Part shown: positions 17,745 to 29,300 of the stretch, one piece after another
Layout of the letters: the number at the start of each line of letters is the position of its first letter
How positions within the stretch are numbered: position 1 is the stretch's first letter
NCBI RefSeq assembly: GCF_003012705.1
Contig: NZ_PXYL01000007.1
Location: forward strand, 272,580 to 336,579
Direction: 5' to 3'
Length of the DNA: 64,000 nucleotides
From: Pseudaminobacter soli (ex Li et al. 2025)
Lineage (GTDB): Bacteria; Pseudomonadota; Alphaproteobacteria; Rhizobiales; Rhizobiaceae
The notes under the pieces: model-generated
Seen by the model: the letters and a program-made list of their open reading frames with translations, nothing else
What the model was told of the DNA's origin: nothing
Databases searched by the model: none
Position numbers and translations under genes: made by a program

Positions 17745-17773
17745 CGGCGCAGACCTAAAGGGGCAATGAAAGC

Positions 17774-18520
17774 ATGGCGTTGGATGTCGGTTATCTGAGT
17801 GCGATCGGGGCGGGGGCGCTGTCGTTTCTGTCCCCCTGCGTCCTGCCTCTGGTGCCGCCTTATCTTTGCTATATGGCCGGCGTGTCGGTCGAGGATTTCC
17901 GCGCCGGCGAGGGCAAGGCCTCGCGGACTGGCACGCGCAATGCGCTGCTTTTCACCTCCCTTGCCTTTGTTCTCGGCTTTTCGACGGTCTTCGTAGCCCT
18001 TGGCGCCGGCGCCTCGACGATAGGCCGCGTGCTGCGCGTCTGGCAGGAACCGCTGGCGATGGCGGCCGGTGTTCTTATCATCATCATGGGGCTCAATTTC
18101 CTCGGCGTCATCAAAATCCCGTTCCTGTCGCGCGAGGCGCGTTTCCAGGCGGAGGGCAAGCCGGCCAATGCCGTTGCCGCCTATGTCATGGGACTGGCCT
18201 TCGCGTTCGGCTGGACGCCCTGCATCGGACCGGTCCTCGGACCGATCCTGACGCTGGCCGGGGGGCGCGAGACTATGGGCGAGGGCGCTCTGCTGCTTGC
18301 CGCCTATTCGCTCGGCCTCGGAATACCGTTCCTGCTCGCGGCATTGTTCTCGGACAGCTTCATGCGCTTTCTCGGCCGTTTTCGCGTGCACCTCGGGCGC
18401 GTCGAAAAGGTAATCGGTGCGCTGCTCGTCGTCGCCGGCGTGCTGTTCCTGACCGGCGGCGTGCAGACCGCGTCCTACTGGCTGCTGGAGACGTTTCCCG
18501 TTCTCGGGCGGCTCGGCTGA
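17774..18520 (+). CDS. ccdA: Cytochrome c biogenesis protein CcdA
   Basis: A 248-aa polytopic membrane protein that carries thiol reducing power from cytoplasmic thioredoxin to the periplasm for cytochrome c maturation and other reductases. The two redox cysteines of the DsbD/CcdA fold lie in SPCVLPLVPPY (C22) and AFGWTPCIGPVLGP (C150), each at the start of a helix with flanking prolines. About six transmembrane helices are visible. It stands alone; the next gene, glmU, begins 164 nt later. Confidence 0.93.
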   Translation: MALDVGYLSAIGAGALSFLSPCVLPLVPPYLCYMAGVSVEDFRAGEGKASRTGTRNALLFTSLAFVLGFSTVFVALGAGASTIGRVLRVWQEPLAMAAGVLIIIMGLNFLGVIKIPFLSREARFQAEGKPANAVAAYVMGLAFAFGWTPCIGPVLGPILTLAGGRETMGEGALLLAAYSLGLGIPFLLAALFSDSFMRFLGRFRVHLGRVEKVIGALLVVAGVLFLTGGVQTASYWLLETFPVLGRLG

Positions 18521-18684
18521 CCCCGGCGCGATGAGTTGAAAATGGCCTAACAAGGCATAACGCCCTGCCAGCGTCATAATCCTTTGCAGATCGTGACCCG
18601 GGGCATTTGCAAAACCCCTTCGCATTCTTGCGAATCGTGCTCTAGAACTGAGCCGATTCTTCCCGTTCACTTTCGGAAATCGCC

Positions 18685-20034
18685 ATGACCGCACGTTCCT
18701 GCCTGTCGATCATCCTTGCCGCCGGTGAAGGCACTCGCATGAAAAGCGCCTTGCCCAAGGTGCTGCACAAGATTGCCGGCCTGCCGATGGTCGCGCATGT
18801 GACGCGCGCAGCCGAGGCCGCCGGCGCAGGCGATCTCGCGCTGGTCATCGGCCATGGCGCCGAACAGATGCGCGAGGCCGCGGCCTCCTTCGCACCGCGC
18901 GCCGAAACCTTCGTCCAGGCCGAGCGTCTCGGCACCGGACATGCCGTGCTTTCGGCGCGGTCCGCGATCGAACGAGGCTACGACGATATTCTGGTGATGT
19001 TCGGCGACACGCCGCTAGTCGACGCGGAGGCGCTGCTGGCTGCCCGCAGGAAGCTTGCCGACGGGGCCGCGGTTGTGGTTGTCGGCTTCCGCCCGCCCAA
19101 TCCGGCAGGTTATGGCCGTCTCATCGAAAAGGATGGGGAACTGATCGCCATCCGCGAGGACAAAGACTGCACCGACGAGGAAAGGCGAATCGGCTTCTGC
19201 AACAGCGGGTTGATGGCGATTGCGGGCAAGCATGCTCTCTCGCTGCTCGACAAGGTCGGCAACGACAATGCCAAGGGCGAGTATTATCTGACCGACGTCG
19301 TCGAGATCGCCCATGCCGCGGGGCTGAAGGTGGTCGCCACCGAGGCAAGCTACGATAGCGTGCTCGGCATCAACAACCGCGCCGAGCTCGCCGAGGCCGA
19401 GGCCATCTGGCAGAAGCGCAAGCGCCGCGAGGTCATGCTGTCCGGCGTGACCATGATTTCTCCGGAAACCGTTTTCTTCTCGCACGACACCGAGATCGAC
19501 CCGGATGTGCTGATCGAGCCGAACGTCTATTTCGGCTCGGGCGTCGCCGTGGCCAGCGGCGCGATCATTCACGCCTTCAGCCATCTTGAAGGCGCAAATG
19601 TCGGCCCCCGCGCCGAGATCGGTCCGTTCGCGCGGCTGCGGCCGGGTGCGAACCTTCACGAAAAGGCCAAGGTCGGCAATTTCTGCGAGGTCAAGAAGGC
19701 CACGATCGAGGCGGGCGCCAAGGTCAACCACCTGACCTATATCGGCGACGCGCGTGTCGGTCCGGGCGCCAATATCGGCGCCGGCACCATCACATGCAAC
19801 TATGATGGCTATTCGAAGTTCTTCACCGATATAGGCGCCGGCGCCTTCATCGGCTCGAACTCCTCGCTGGTCGCGCCCATCATGATCGGCGACCGCGCCT
19901 ACATCGCTTCGGGAAGCGTGGTGACCGAGAATGTGCCTGAAGACGCCTTGGCCTTTGGCCGCGCCCGCCAGAAGACACTGCCAGAACGCGCCAAGCAGCT
20001 GCGTGAACGACGTGCCAGCGCAGCGAAAAAATAA
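18685..20034 (+). CDS. glmU: Bifunctional UDP-GlcNAc pyrophosphorylase / GlcN-1-P acetyltransferase
   Basis: GlmU acetylates glucosamine-1-phosphate and then joins it to UTP, giving UDP-GlcNAc for peptidoglycan and lipopolysaccharide. The N-terminal uridyltransferase domain shows [21 protein letters not shown] in its expected place and [11 protein letters not shown]. The C-terminal left-handed beta helix has [33 protein letters not shown] and SLVAPI segments. 449 aa is normal for the family. Upstream (18619-18634) is a TTCGCA/TGCGAA dyad. It is followed by glmS, the preceding pathway enzyme, after 159 nt with a hairpin. Confidence 0.97.
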   Translation: MTARSCLSIILAAGEGTRMKSALPKVLHKIAGLPMVAHVTRAAEAAGAGDLALVIGHGAEQMREAAASFAPRAETFVQAERLGTGHAVLSARSAIERGYDDILVMFGDTPLVDAEALLAARRKLADGAAVVVVGFRPPNPAGYGRLIEKDGELIAIREDKDCTDEERRIGFCNSGLMAIAGKHALSLLDKVGNDNAKGEYYLTDVVEIAHAAGLKVVATEASYDSVLGINNRAELAEAEAIWQKRKRREVMLSGVTMISPETVFFSHDTEIDPDVLIEPNVYFGSGVAVASGAIIHAFSHLEGANVGPRAEIGPFARLRPGANLHEKAKVGNFCEVKKATIEAGAKVNHLTYIGDARVGPGANIGAGTITCNYDGYSKFFTDIGAGAFIGSNSSLVAPIMIGDRAYIASGSVVTENVPEDALAFGRARQKTLPERAKQLRERRASAAKK

Positions 20035-20059
20035 CTTCGACAGATTATTCCTACGCATG

Positions 20060-20101
20060 AGCCGAAGGGCCGGCGGGTCGCCCGGCTCGGCCCTTCCGGC
20101 T
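20060..20101 (+). terminator. Stem-loop between glmU and glmS
   Basis: Arms AGCCGAAGGGCCG and CGGCCCTTCCGGCT pair with one bulge around a GC-rich 15-nt centre, 25 nt after the glmU stop. It lacks a T-run, so termination or attenuation before glmS is possible. Confidence 0.45.
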
Positions 20102-20193
20102 GATATGAAACGACACGCAATGTGACTTTCTCCTGCCTGCGGCAGTCAGTAGACAGCCGCAGGGGCGAAATTCGGAATCGGGGCAAGCGAACG

Positions 20194-22017
<1,824 letters not shown>

Positions 22018-22099
22018 GCGGCCGCTCGGCCAAATTCGCTGTTCCAAAGGACGGTGTGCTTCACTAATGTTGCGCTGCAACCAGCGCGGCGGGTAAAGC

Positions 22100-22858
22100 A
22101 TGTCTGATACGCACAAGACCTCGGCGATGACCCGGTTGAGGAATTATTTCCTGACCGGCTTCGTCGTCTGCGCGCCGCTGGCGATCACGGCCTACATCGC
22201 CTGGTCGTTCATCGGCTGGGTCGATTCATGGGTAAAGCCCTACATTCCGGCCGACTACAACCCCGATACCTATCTCTCGGTCAGGGTGCCGGGGTTTGGC
22301 CTCATCGTGGCGCTGGTGCTGATCACGCTGATCGGCTTCCTCACCGCCAACATCATCGGCCGCACGGTCATTTCGCTCGGCGAGCGCATCCTCGACCGCA
22401 TGCCGCTGGTGCGCAGCATCTACAAGGCGCTGAAGCAGATTTTCGAAACCGCGCTTTCGAACAAGAACGAGATGTTCCGCACCGTCGGCCTGGTCGAATA
22501 TCCGCGCAAAGGCGTCTGGTCGCTCGTCTTCGTGGCCGGCGACAAGCGCACGGAAATCAATGAAAAGCTGGACGGCGACGCGGAGGACCCGCTGATTGGT
22601 GTGTTCATGCCCTGCACGCCCAATCCCACCACCGGCTTCCTGATGTATGTGCGCAAATCCGAGATCGTCGTCCTCGACATGAGCATAGAGGACGGCGCCA
22701 AGCTCATCGTCTCGGCCGGCCTCGTCGCGCCCGAGGTCAAGAAGGCGGTCAAGGCCAAGGGTGTCACGATCGACGGCGCGATCGGCAATCCGGCCTTGGC
22801 CGACGCCGATCAGCCCGCGCGCAGCAGCCTCACCGCCTCGTCGCGCCCGAACAAATAG
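22100..22858 (+). CDS. DUF502 family membrane protein
   Basis: A 252-aa membrane protein of the DUF502 family, common in proteobacteria. Two transmembrane helices lie near residues 13-40 (YFLTGFVVCAPLAITAYIAW) and 65-85 (FGLIVALVLITLIGFLTANI). A soluble part follows with the conserved IPLVRSIY-type segment (DRMPLVRSIYKALKQ), EYPRKGVWSLVFV and PNPTTGFLMYV. Function is unknown. Its 3' end overlaps the convergent recG by 49 nt. It follows glmS after an 82-nt gap. Confidence 0.88.
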   Translation: MSDTHKTSAMTRLRNYFLTGFVVCAPLAITAYIAWSFIGWVDSWVKPYIPADYNPDTYLSVRVPGFGLIVALVLITLIGFLTANIIGRTVISLGERILDRMPLVRSIYKALKQIFETALSNKNEMFRTVGLVEYPRKGVWSLVFVAGDKRTEINEKLDGDAEDPLIGVFMPCTPNPTTGFLMYVRKSEIVVLDMSIEDGAKLIVSAGLVAPEVKKAVKAKGVTIDGAIGNPALADADQPARSSLTASSRPNK

Positions 22859-24918
22859 AGCAGCGTCCGCACGGCTTGCCCGCGCTCGGTCTTCAGCTCC
22901 GGGTCGCGCGTGAGCAGCAACCTCGCATCGTCGCGCGCGATTTCCAGCAAGTCCGCATGGGCCTCGATGCGTGCGACCTGGAATCCAGGCGTGCCGGACT
23001 GGCGCGTGCCAAGCAGCTCGCCTTCGCCGCGCAGCTTCAAGTCCTCCTCGGCGATGCGAAAACCGTCCTCCGTTTCGCGCATCACTGAAAGCCTGCGCTT
23101 GGCGGTTTCGCCCAGCGGGTCCTTGTAGAGCAGAACGCAGGTCGAGGCCTTGGAGCCGCGTCCGACTCGTCCGCGCAGCTGGTGAAGCTGCGCGAGGCCA
23201 AAGCGCTCGGCATGTTCGATGACGATGATCGTGGCATCCGGCACGTCGACACCCACCTCGATGACGGTGGTGGCGATCAGGATGCGCGTTTCGCCCTCCT
23301 TGAAGGCGCGCATGGCTTCGTCCTTCTCCGCGCCCTTCATGCGCCCGTGGACGAGGCCGATCCGGTCGCCGAACACGGGTTTCAGCGATGAAAACCGCTC
23401 TTCGGCCGACATCAGCTCGACCTCTTCGGACTCCTCCACGAGCGGACAGATCCAGTAAACTTTTTGACCCTCCGCGACGGCGTCGCGCATGCGCCCGACC
23501 AGTTCATTGAGGCGGTCGAATGGCAAGGTGACGGTGCGGATCGGCTGGCGCCCGGCCGGCTTTTCGGTCAGGCGCGAAACGTCCATGTCGCCGAAGGCCG
23601 TCAGCACCAGCGTGCGTGGGATCGGCGTCGCCGTCATCACCAGCATGTCGGGCGCATCGCCCTTGGCCGTCATGGCAAGCCGCTGATGCACGCCGAAGCG
23701 GTGTTGTTCGTCGATCACCGCAAGCGCCAGGTCCCGAAACTGCACCGTTTCCTGGAACAGCGCATGCGTGCCGACGACGAGATTGATCTCGCCATTCTCA
23801 AGCCCGGCCAAGATATCGGCGCGCTCGCGGCCCTTTTCGCGGCCGGTGAGGACCGCGATCCGCAAGCCGACCTTCTCGGCAAGTGGCGAAATGGACGCAA
23901 AATGCTGGCGGGCGAGAATTTCCGTCGGCGCCATCAGTGCCGCCTGTCCGCCGGCTTCCACCGCGCGAGCCATGGAAAGCAGCGCCACGACCGTCTTGCC
24001 CGACCCGACATCGCCCTGCAGCAGGCGCAACATGCGCTCCGGCTTCTGCAAATCGGCATCGATCTCGGTCAGCGCCTCGGTCTGCGAACGCGTCAGCTCA
24101 TAGGGCAGGGCTTTTTTCAGCGCCGCGATCAGCTTGCCGTCGCCGGTCAGCGGCCGGCCGGAAAGCTTGCGTACGGTCGCCCGCACCAGCGCCAGCGAAA
24201 TCTGCCCGGCCAGAAACTCGTCATAGGCGAGCCGCCGCCACGCCGCGCTGTCGGGCGAAACGTCGAGCGGGTCCGCCGGGTTGTGAATGCGCTGCAGCGC
24301 GTCGCGCATGGCGGGAAAAGTCTGCCGGCGCATCACGTCGGCGTCCTGCCACTCGGGCATTTCCGGCACGCGCTCCAGCGCCTGGCCAATGGCGCGGCGC
24401 AGCACTTTTGGCGACAGGCCCGCGGTGAGCGGATAGACCGGCTCGACCAGCGGCAGGCTGCCGGCCTCGGCCTTGCGCGCGATATGGTCCGGATGCACCA
24501 TGCTCGGCCGGCCGTTGAACCACTCCATGCGGCCGCTCACGATCACCTCTTCGCCCACAGGCAGCGCACGCTCCAGCCACGAGGCGTTGGCGTGGAAGAA
24601 GGTCAGCGCGATTTCGCCCGTCTCGTCGAAGGCGTAGACCCGGTAGGGCACCGACTTGTTGCCGCGTGGCGGCGGCATGTGGCGGTCCACCGTCACCTCC
24701 AGCGTCACGATGGCGCCCGATGGCGCGAGCGCAATGCCGGGCCGGTTGCGCCGGTCGATCACCGAATTGGGCAGCGTAAAGACGAGATCGGCCGCGCGCG
24801 CCGGCCGGTCGCTGAGATCAGCAGGCACGATCTTGGCGATCAGGTCGGCTATTTTCGGCCCCACGCCGGCAAGCGAGGTGATCGGCACGAACAGCGGGTC
24901 GAGGAGGGAAGGGCGCAT
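22810..24918 (-). CDS. recG: ATP-dependent DNA helicase RecG
   Basis: RecG (702 aa) is a superfamily-2 translocase that regresses stalled replication forks and processes Holliday junctions. The N-terminal wedge/OB domain is followed by helicase motifs I (GDVGSGKT), Ia, II (DEQH in AVIDEQHRFGV), III (MTATPIPRTL) and the C-terminal lobe with ATTVIEVGVDVP and QLRGRVGRG. The start at 24918 (MRPSLLDPLFVPI) fits the family better than a frame extending 18 residues upstream. It overlaps the 3' end of the DUF502 gene and is divergent from sdhE. Confidence 0.96.
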   Translation of the reverse strand: MRPSLLDPLFVPITSLAGVGPKIADLIAKIVPADLSDRPARAADLVFTLPNSVIDRRNRPGIALAPSGAIVTLEVTVDRHMPPPRGNKSVPYRVYAFDETGEIALTFFHANASWLERALPVGEEVIVSGRMEWFNGRPSMVHPDHIARKAEAGSLPLVEPVYPLTAGLSPKVLRRAIGQALERVPEMPEWQDADVMRRQTFPAMRDALQRIHNPADPLDVSPDSAAWRRLAYDEFLAGQISLALVRATVRKLSGRPLTGDGKLIAALKKALPYELTRSQTEALTEIDADLQKPERMLRLLQGDVGSGKTVVALLSMARAVEAGGQAALMAPTEILARQHFASISPLAEKVGLRIAVLTGREKGRERADILAGLENGEINLVVGTHALFQETVQFRDLALAVIDEQHRFGVHQRLAMTAKGDAPDMLVMTATPIPRTLVLTAFGDMDVSRLTEKPAGRQPIRTVTLPFDRLNELVGRMRDAVAEGQKVYWICPLVEESEEVELMSAEERFSSLKPVFGDRIGLVHGRMKGAEKDEAMRAFKEGETRILIATTVIEVGVDVPDATIIVIEHAERFGLAQLHQLRGRVGRGSKASTCVLLYKDPLGETAKRRLSVMRETEDGFRIAEEDLKLRGEGELLGTRQSGTPGFQVARIEAHADLLEIARDDARLLLTRDPELKTERGQAVRTLLYLFGRDEAVRLLRAG

Positions 24919-25011
24919 GTTTGGCAGCTTATGCGCCGCGCGACCATGTGCAAGGCTGACAGGCCGCGTCATCCACGCTATATGCGCCGCTCGGCAATCA
25001 GGATGTGGAAG

Positions 25012-25299
25012 ATGACAGGCACGACGCGATCAAGTGAGGGACTCGACACGCGCCGCCGCAAGCTGCTGTTCCGATCCTGGCACCGCGGCATGCGCGAGAT
25101 GGATCTGATTCTCGGCACTTTCGCCGACACCACCATCCACGATCTGTCCGACGCCGAACTCGACGAATACGAAAAGCTGCTGGAACTGCAGGATGCAGAC
25201 CTGCTTTCGTGGTTCACCGGCGAGAGCGCCATTCCGGTCGCGCAAGACACCGCAATCTATCGCAAGATACTGGCCCAGCGCCTGTCCATGAGCTTCTAG
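25012..25299 (+). CDS. sdhE: FAD assembly factor SdhE
   Basis: A 95-aa SdhE/DUF339 protein that assists covalent attachment of FAD to succinate dehydrogenase subunit A. The signature RGMREMD (RGxxE motif) lies at residues 25-31, in a small helical bundle, followed by LSDAELDEYEKLLELQDADLLSWFTGE split over two helices. A very long open frame runs through from 23464 antisense to recG, but ATG 25012 gives the family N-terminus and length. mfd follows one base after the stop, so the two are co-transcribed. Confidence 0.93.
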   Translation: MTGTTRSSEGLDTRRRKLLFRSWHRGMREMDLILGTFADTTIHDLSDAELDEYEKLLELQDADLLSWFTGESAIPVAQDTAIYRKILAQRLSMSF

Positions 25300-25300
25300 G

Positions 25301-28300
25301 ATGAGCCTGATCAAGAAAATCGGCCTGCCGAAGAGCGGCACCGGCCAGTTCATCGTCGATGGCGTGGCCGATGGCTACGAGGCCTTCGCACTCGTCACCG
25401 CTGCGCTCGAGGCCGCGCCCGACGGCCCCGTGATCTTCGTCGCCCGCGACGGTCAGCGCCTGCCAGCGATAACCGATGCGCTGGCCTTTGCCGCGCCGGA
25501 GCTGCCGGTGCTGGATTTCCCGGCCTGGGACTGCCTGCCCTATGACCGCGTGTCGCCCGGCGCCGATGCTGCAGCCCGGCGCCTCGACGCAATGGCCGCC
25601 ATGGCTTCGCTAGCCAAGCAGCCGCACCGCGCCGTCATCCTCACCACGGCGAACGCGCTTCTCCAGCGCGTGCCGCCGGCCTCTGCCATCGAGGCGCAGA
25701 CCTTCCATGCGCGGCCCGGCAACCAGGTCGACATGAACGTACTGATCGCGCGGCTGGAGAATTCCGGCTTCGACCGCGTCGCGACCGTGCGCGAGGTCGG
25801 CGAATTCGCCGTGCGCGGCGGCATTCTGGACCTTTTCGCCCCGGGTGCGGACGAGGCGCTGCGGCTCGACTTCTTCGGCGACACGCTGGAATCGATCCGC
25901 GCCTTCGATGTGGCAACCCAGCGCACCACCGGCCAGCGCAATGCGCTGACCATGCAGGCGATGAGCGAGGTGGCGCTGACACCCGAAGCCATCAGCCGCT
26001 TCCGCCGCCAATATATCGAAGCCTTCGGCGCGCCGTCGCGCGACGATGGGCTCTATGCGGCCGTCACCGAAGGACGCCGCTTCGCCGGCATGGAACACTG
26101 GCTGCCCTTCTACTACGAGCGGCTGGAAACCATCTTCGATTACCTGCCTGACGCGCCGGTCGTGTTCGACCATCTGGCGCGCGAGGCGTTGGGCGAACGC
26201 CACACGCTGATTCTCGATTATTACGAGTCGCGCCGCCATCCGGCGACGACGGGTGCGTTGAAAGAGGCGGTGCCCTACAAGCCGGTTCCCCCGGCCGAGA
26301 TGTATCTGTCGCCCGACGACGTGGCGGCAGCCGTTGCCGACCGCATGGCGGTGGAATTCACGCCCTTCGACACGCCCGAAACCGGCGGCCGCAAGCTCTT
26401 GCATGCCGGCTCCAAGCCCGCACGCGGCTTCGAGCTCGAACGCGCCGATCCGAACGTCAATGTCTTCGAGCGGGTCGTGAATTATGTCGGCGACCTGCGC
26501 GCGGCCAAGCGGCGCGTGCTCATCGCCGGCTGGACGGAAGGCTCGCTCGACCGCCTGACGCAGATCCTGACCGAACATCAACTCGGCAACCTCAAATCTG
26601 TCGCGACGCTCGCCGATGTCGAAAAGCTCGGCCCGGGGCAGGCCGGTCTTTCGGTGCTGCCGCTCGAGGCCGGCTTCGAGACCGACGAACTCGTCGTCGT
26701 CGCCGAGCAGGACATTTTGGGCGACCGCCTGGTGCGCCGCTCCAAGAAGCGCAAGCGCGCTTCCGATTTCATCGCCGAAGCCGCGGCCCTTTCGGCAGGT
26801 GACATCGTCGTCCATGCCGACCACGGCATCGGCCGCTTCGTCGGCCTGCGCACCATCGAGGCCGCCGGCGCGCCGCACGACTGCCTCGAAATCCACTATG
26901 CCGGCGACGACCGGCTATTCCTGCCGGTCGAGAACATCGAGCTTCTGTCGCGCTACGGCTCGGATTCGGCCGAGGCCACCCTCGACAAACTCGGCGGCGG
27001 TGCCTGGCAGGCGCGCAAGGCCAAGCTCAAGCGCCGCCTGCTCGACATGGCCGGCCAGCTGATAAAGCTCGCCGCCGAACGCCAGATGCGCTCGGCCCCC
27101 GTCATCAGCCCGCCGGATGGCGTCTATGGCGAGTTCGCCGCCCGCTTCCCCTACGAGGAGACGGACGACCAGCAGCGCGCCATCGACTCGGTCATGGACG
27201 ATCTCTCGGCCGGCAAGCCTATGGACCGCCTGGTCTGCGGCGATGTCGGCTTCGGCAAGACGGAAGTGGCGCTGCGCGCGGCTTTCCTCGCCGCCATGGA
27301 AGGGTTCCAGGTGGCGGTCGTGGTGCCCACCACGCTGCTCGCGCGCCAACATTTCAAGACCTTTTCGCAGCGCTTCGCCGGGCTTCCGGTGGTGGTGCGT
27401 CAGGCCTCGCGCATGGTCGGCTCCAAGGAGCTCGCTGAGACCAAGAAGGCAATTGCGGAAGGCACGGTCGACATCGTCGTCGGCACACACGCGCTGCTCG
27501 GCAACACGATCACCTTCAAGAACCTCGGCCTGCTTATCATCGACGAGGAGCAGCACTTTGGCGTCAAGCACAAGGAGCGCCTGAAGGAACTCAAGAGCGA
27601 CGTGCATGTGCTGACGCTGTCGGCAACGCCGATCCCGCGCACGCTGCAGCTGGCGCTCACCGGCGTGCGCGAGCTTTCGCTCATCGCCACACCGCCGGTC
27701 GACCGCATGGCGGTTCGCACCTTCATCTCGCCCTTCGACCCGCTCGTTGTGCGCGAGACGTTGCTGCGCGAGCGCTATCGCGGCGGCCAGAGCTTCTATG
27801 TCGTCCCGCGCATTACGGACCTTTCCGAGATCCGCGACTTCCTGCACGGCTCGGTGCCCGAGCTGAAGATCGCCACCGCCCACGGCCAGATGCCGGCGGG
27901 CGAGCTCGACGACATCATGAATGCCTTCTACGACGGCCAGTACGACGTGCTCCTGTCGACCACGATCGTCGAATCCGGCCTCGACATCCCGACCGCCAAC
28001 ACGATGATCGTGCACCGGGCGGACATGTTCGGCCTCGCCCAGCTTTACCAGCTGCGCGGCCGCGTCGGCCGTTCCAAGCTGCGCGCCTATGCGCTGATGA
28101 CCTTGCCGGCCAACAAGAAGCTGACCGACACCGCCGACCGGCGCCTCAAGGTGATGCAGTCGCTCGATACGCTGGGCGCTGGCTTCCAGCTCGCCAGCCA
28201 CGACCTCGACATCCGCGGCGCCGGCAACCTGCTCGGCGAGGAACAGTCGGGCCACATCAAGGAAGTCGGCTTCGAGCTCTATCAGCAGATGCTGGAAGAG

Positions 28301-28801
28301 GCGGTGGCCGAGATCAAGGGCGATGGCGAAGCGCTGGACGGCGGCTGGTCGCCGCAGATCACCGTCGGCACGGCCGTCATGATCCCCGAAGGCTATGTGC
28401 CCGATCTGCAGCTGAGGCTCGCGCTCTACCGGCGCCTGGCCGATCTCGATTCGCCGGAAGAGATCGATGCGTTCGCAGCCGAGATGATCGACCGGTTCGG
28501 CCCGTTGCCTGAAGAGGTTCAGCATCTGTTGAAGATTGTCTTCATCAAGGCGCTCTGCCGCAAAGCCAATGTCGAGAAGCTCGACGCCGGCCCGAAGGGC
28601 GTCGTCATCCATTTCCGCAAGCGCGAATTCTCCAACCCTGCAGGGCTGGTGAAATTCATCGGCGAGCAGGGCTCGCTTGCCAAGATCAGGGCGGATCACT
28701 CCATCGTCTTCATCCGCGACTGGCCGAGCGCCGAAAAGCGCCTCGCCGGCTCGGCCGTGGTCATGACGCAGTTGGCGCGGCTGGTCGAAAAGGCTGCCTA
28801 G
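25301..28801 (+). CDS. mfd: Transcription-repair coupling factor
   Basis: Mfd (1166 aa) removes RNA polymerase stalled at DNA lesions and recruits UvrA. The order is: N-terminal UvrB-like module, CarD-like RNA polymerase interaction domain (DIVVHADHGIGRFVGL near residues 500-515), then a RecG-like translocase with Walker A GDVGFGKTEVALR, DEEQHFGV, SATPIPRTLQ and SGLDIPTANTMI, a TRG region QLRGRVGRS, and a C-terminal inhibitory domain. It directly follows sdhE. A stem-loop of 46 nt lies 4 nt after the stop. Confidence 0.97.
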   Translation: MSLIKKIGLPKSGTGQFIVDGVADGYEAFALVTAALEAAPDGPVIFVARDGQRLPAITDALAFAAPELPVLDFPAWDCLPYDRVSPGADAAARRLDAMAAMASLAKQPHRAVILTTANALLQRVPPASAIEAQTFHARPGNQVDMNVLIARLENSGFDRVATVREVGEFAVRGGILDLFAPGADEALRLDFFGDTLESIRAFDVATQRTTGQRNALTMQAMSEVALTPEAISRFRRQYIEAFGAPSRDDGLYAAVTEGRRFAGMEHWLPFYYERLETIFDYLPDAPVVFDHLAREALGERHTLILDYYESRRHPATTGALKEAVPYKPVPPAEMYLSPDDVAAAVADRMAVEFTPFDTPETGGRKLLHAGSKPARGFELERADPNVNVFERVVNYVGDLRAAKRRVLIAGWTEGSLDRLTQILTEHQLGNLKSVATLADVEKLGPGQAGLSVLPLEAGFETDELVVVAEQDILGDRLVRRSKKRKRASDFIAEAAALSAGDIVVHADHGIGRFVGLRTIEAAGAPHDCLEIHYAGDDRLFLPVENIELLSRYGSDSAEATLDKLGGGAWQARKAKLKRRLLDMAGQLIKLAAERQMRSAPVISPPDGVYGEFAARFPYEETDDQQRAIDSVMDDLSAGKPMDRLVCGDVGFGKTEVALRAAFLAAMEGFQVAVVVPTTLLARQHFKTFSQRFAGLPVVVRQASRMVGSKELAETKKAIAEGTVDIVVGTHALLGNTITFKNLGLLIIDEEQHFGVKHKERLKELKSDVHVLTLSATPIPRTLQLALTGVRELSLIATPPVDRMAVRTFISPFDPLVVRETLLRERYRGGQSFYVVPRITDLSEIRDFLHGSVPELKIATAHGQMPAGELDDIMNAFYDGQYDVLLSTTIVESGLDIPTANTMIVHRADMFGLAQLYQLRGRVGRSKLRAYALMTLPANKKLTDTADRRLKVMQSLDTLGAGFQLASHDLDIRGAGNLLGEEQSGHIKEVGFELYQQMLEEAVAEIKGDGEALDGGWSPQITVGTAVMIPEGYVPDLQLRLALYRRLADLDSPEEIDAFAAEMIDRFGPLPEEVQHLLKIVFIKALCRKANVEKLDAGPKGVVIHFRKREFSNPAGLVKFIGEQGSLAKIRADHSIVFIRDWPSAEKRLAGSAVVMTQLARLVEKAA

Positions 28802-28805
28802 GCAG

Positions 28806-28851
28806 TTACCGCGCGAAGATGGGGATGAAATTCATCCCGCTTCGCGCGTAA
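28806..28851. terminator. Long stem-loop after mfd
   Basis: TTAC(C)GCGCGAAG...GGGATGA on the left pairs with TCATCCC...CTTCGCGCGTAA on the right across 46 nt, with two small bulges and a tiny loop. A second hairpin (GGCTGC/GCAGCC, 28867-28890 region) follows. Probable end of the sdhE-mfd transcript. Confidence 0.6.
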
Positions 28852-29300
28852 GTTTCTGAAATCATTGGCTGCGAAACAAATTTGCAGCCCATTTCATCCC
28901 CCGCTTCTCTGCCTCGCGCATAATCGCGTGCATCGGCCTCACCGGGAACACGGGTCATGAACCGGATGAGCGTGGGGGCCGACGATGTCCGGGCTGGTGG
29001 CGTGACGGTAGCGCTGCTGGATGATGAATCCCCAAGTCCGGGCCCAGGGTGTGGCTGGCCGCGCGAATGCGGAGGCGAACAAACCCAGGCAAGCGCATCG
29101 AACGGGCGGTCGAAGGACCGCAAGATTTACCTAAACGAGCGTGTCCGACGACCGCCCGTCTTCCCAGGTTCCCTCATCCCGAGCCTGTCGAAGGGTGACA
29201 ATGGCCAGACGCGAAAGCGGGCGTGGCGATGACGAAGCACGCCGCCGCTGACGACATGGCCGCTTGAACGCGCGCCGAATTTGGGGCACATGGCAGCCAG
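28852..29300. other. Gene-free stretch before the VOC gene
   Basis: About 450 nt without a convincing gene. Open frames of 91-105 codons exist on both strands but show low-complexity Ser/Pro/Arg translations and no supported start. It holds a hairpin near 28867-28890 and a REP-like palindrome at 29171-29199. I see no promoter that stands out. Confidence 0.5.
29171..29199. repeat. REP-like palindrome
   Basis: CCCTCATCCCGAGCCTGTCG followed by AAGGGTGAC: an outer TCATCCC/GGGTGA stem surrounds CGA/TCG. From memory this closely resembles the CTCATCCTGAGC...GTCGAAGGATGAG element scattered through many alphaproteobacterial genomes. Confidence 0.55.

Noticed and set aside
20035..20193. glmS ribozyme or riboswitch
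   Set aside because: The 159-nt gap shows only a GC-rich hairpin, not the conserved ribozyme core; the class is found in Gram-positive bacteria.
23464..25011. Plus-strand frame running into sdhE, opposite recG
   Set aside because: Only the last 95 codons match a known family; the rest is antisense to recG and has a typical shadow composition.
28806..29123. Minus-strand 105-codon frame after mfd
   Set aside because: Its 3' part is the terminator-like stem-loop and its 5' part is Ser/Pro-rich shadow sequence without a ribosome site.
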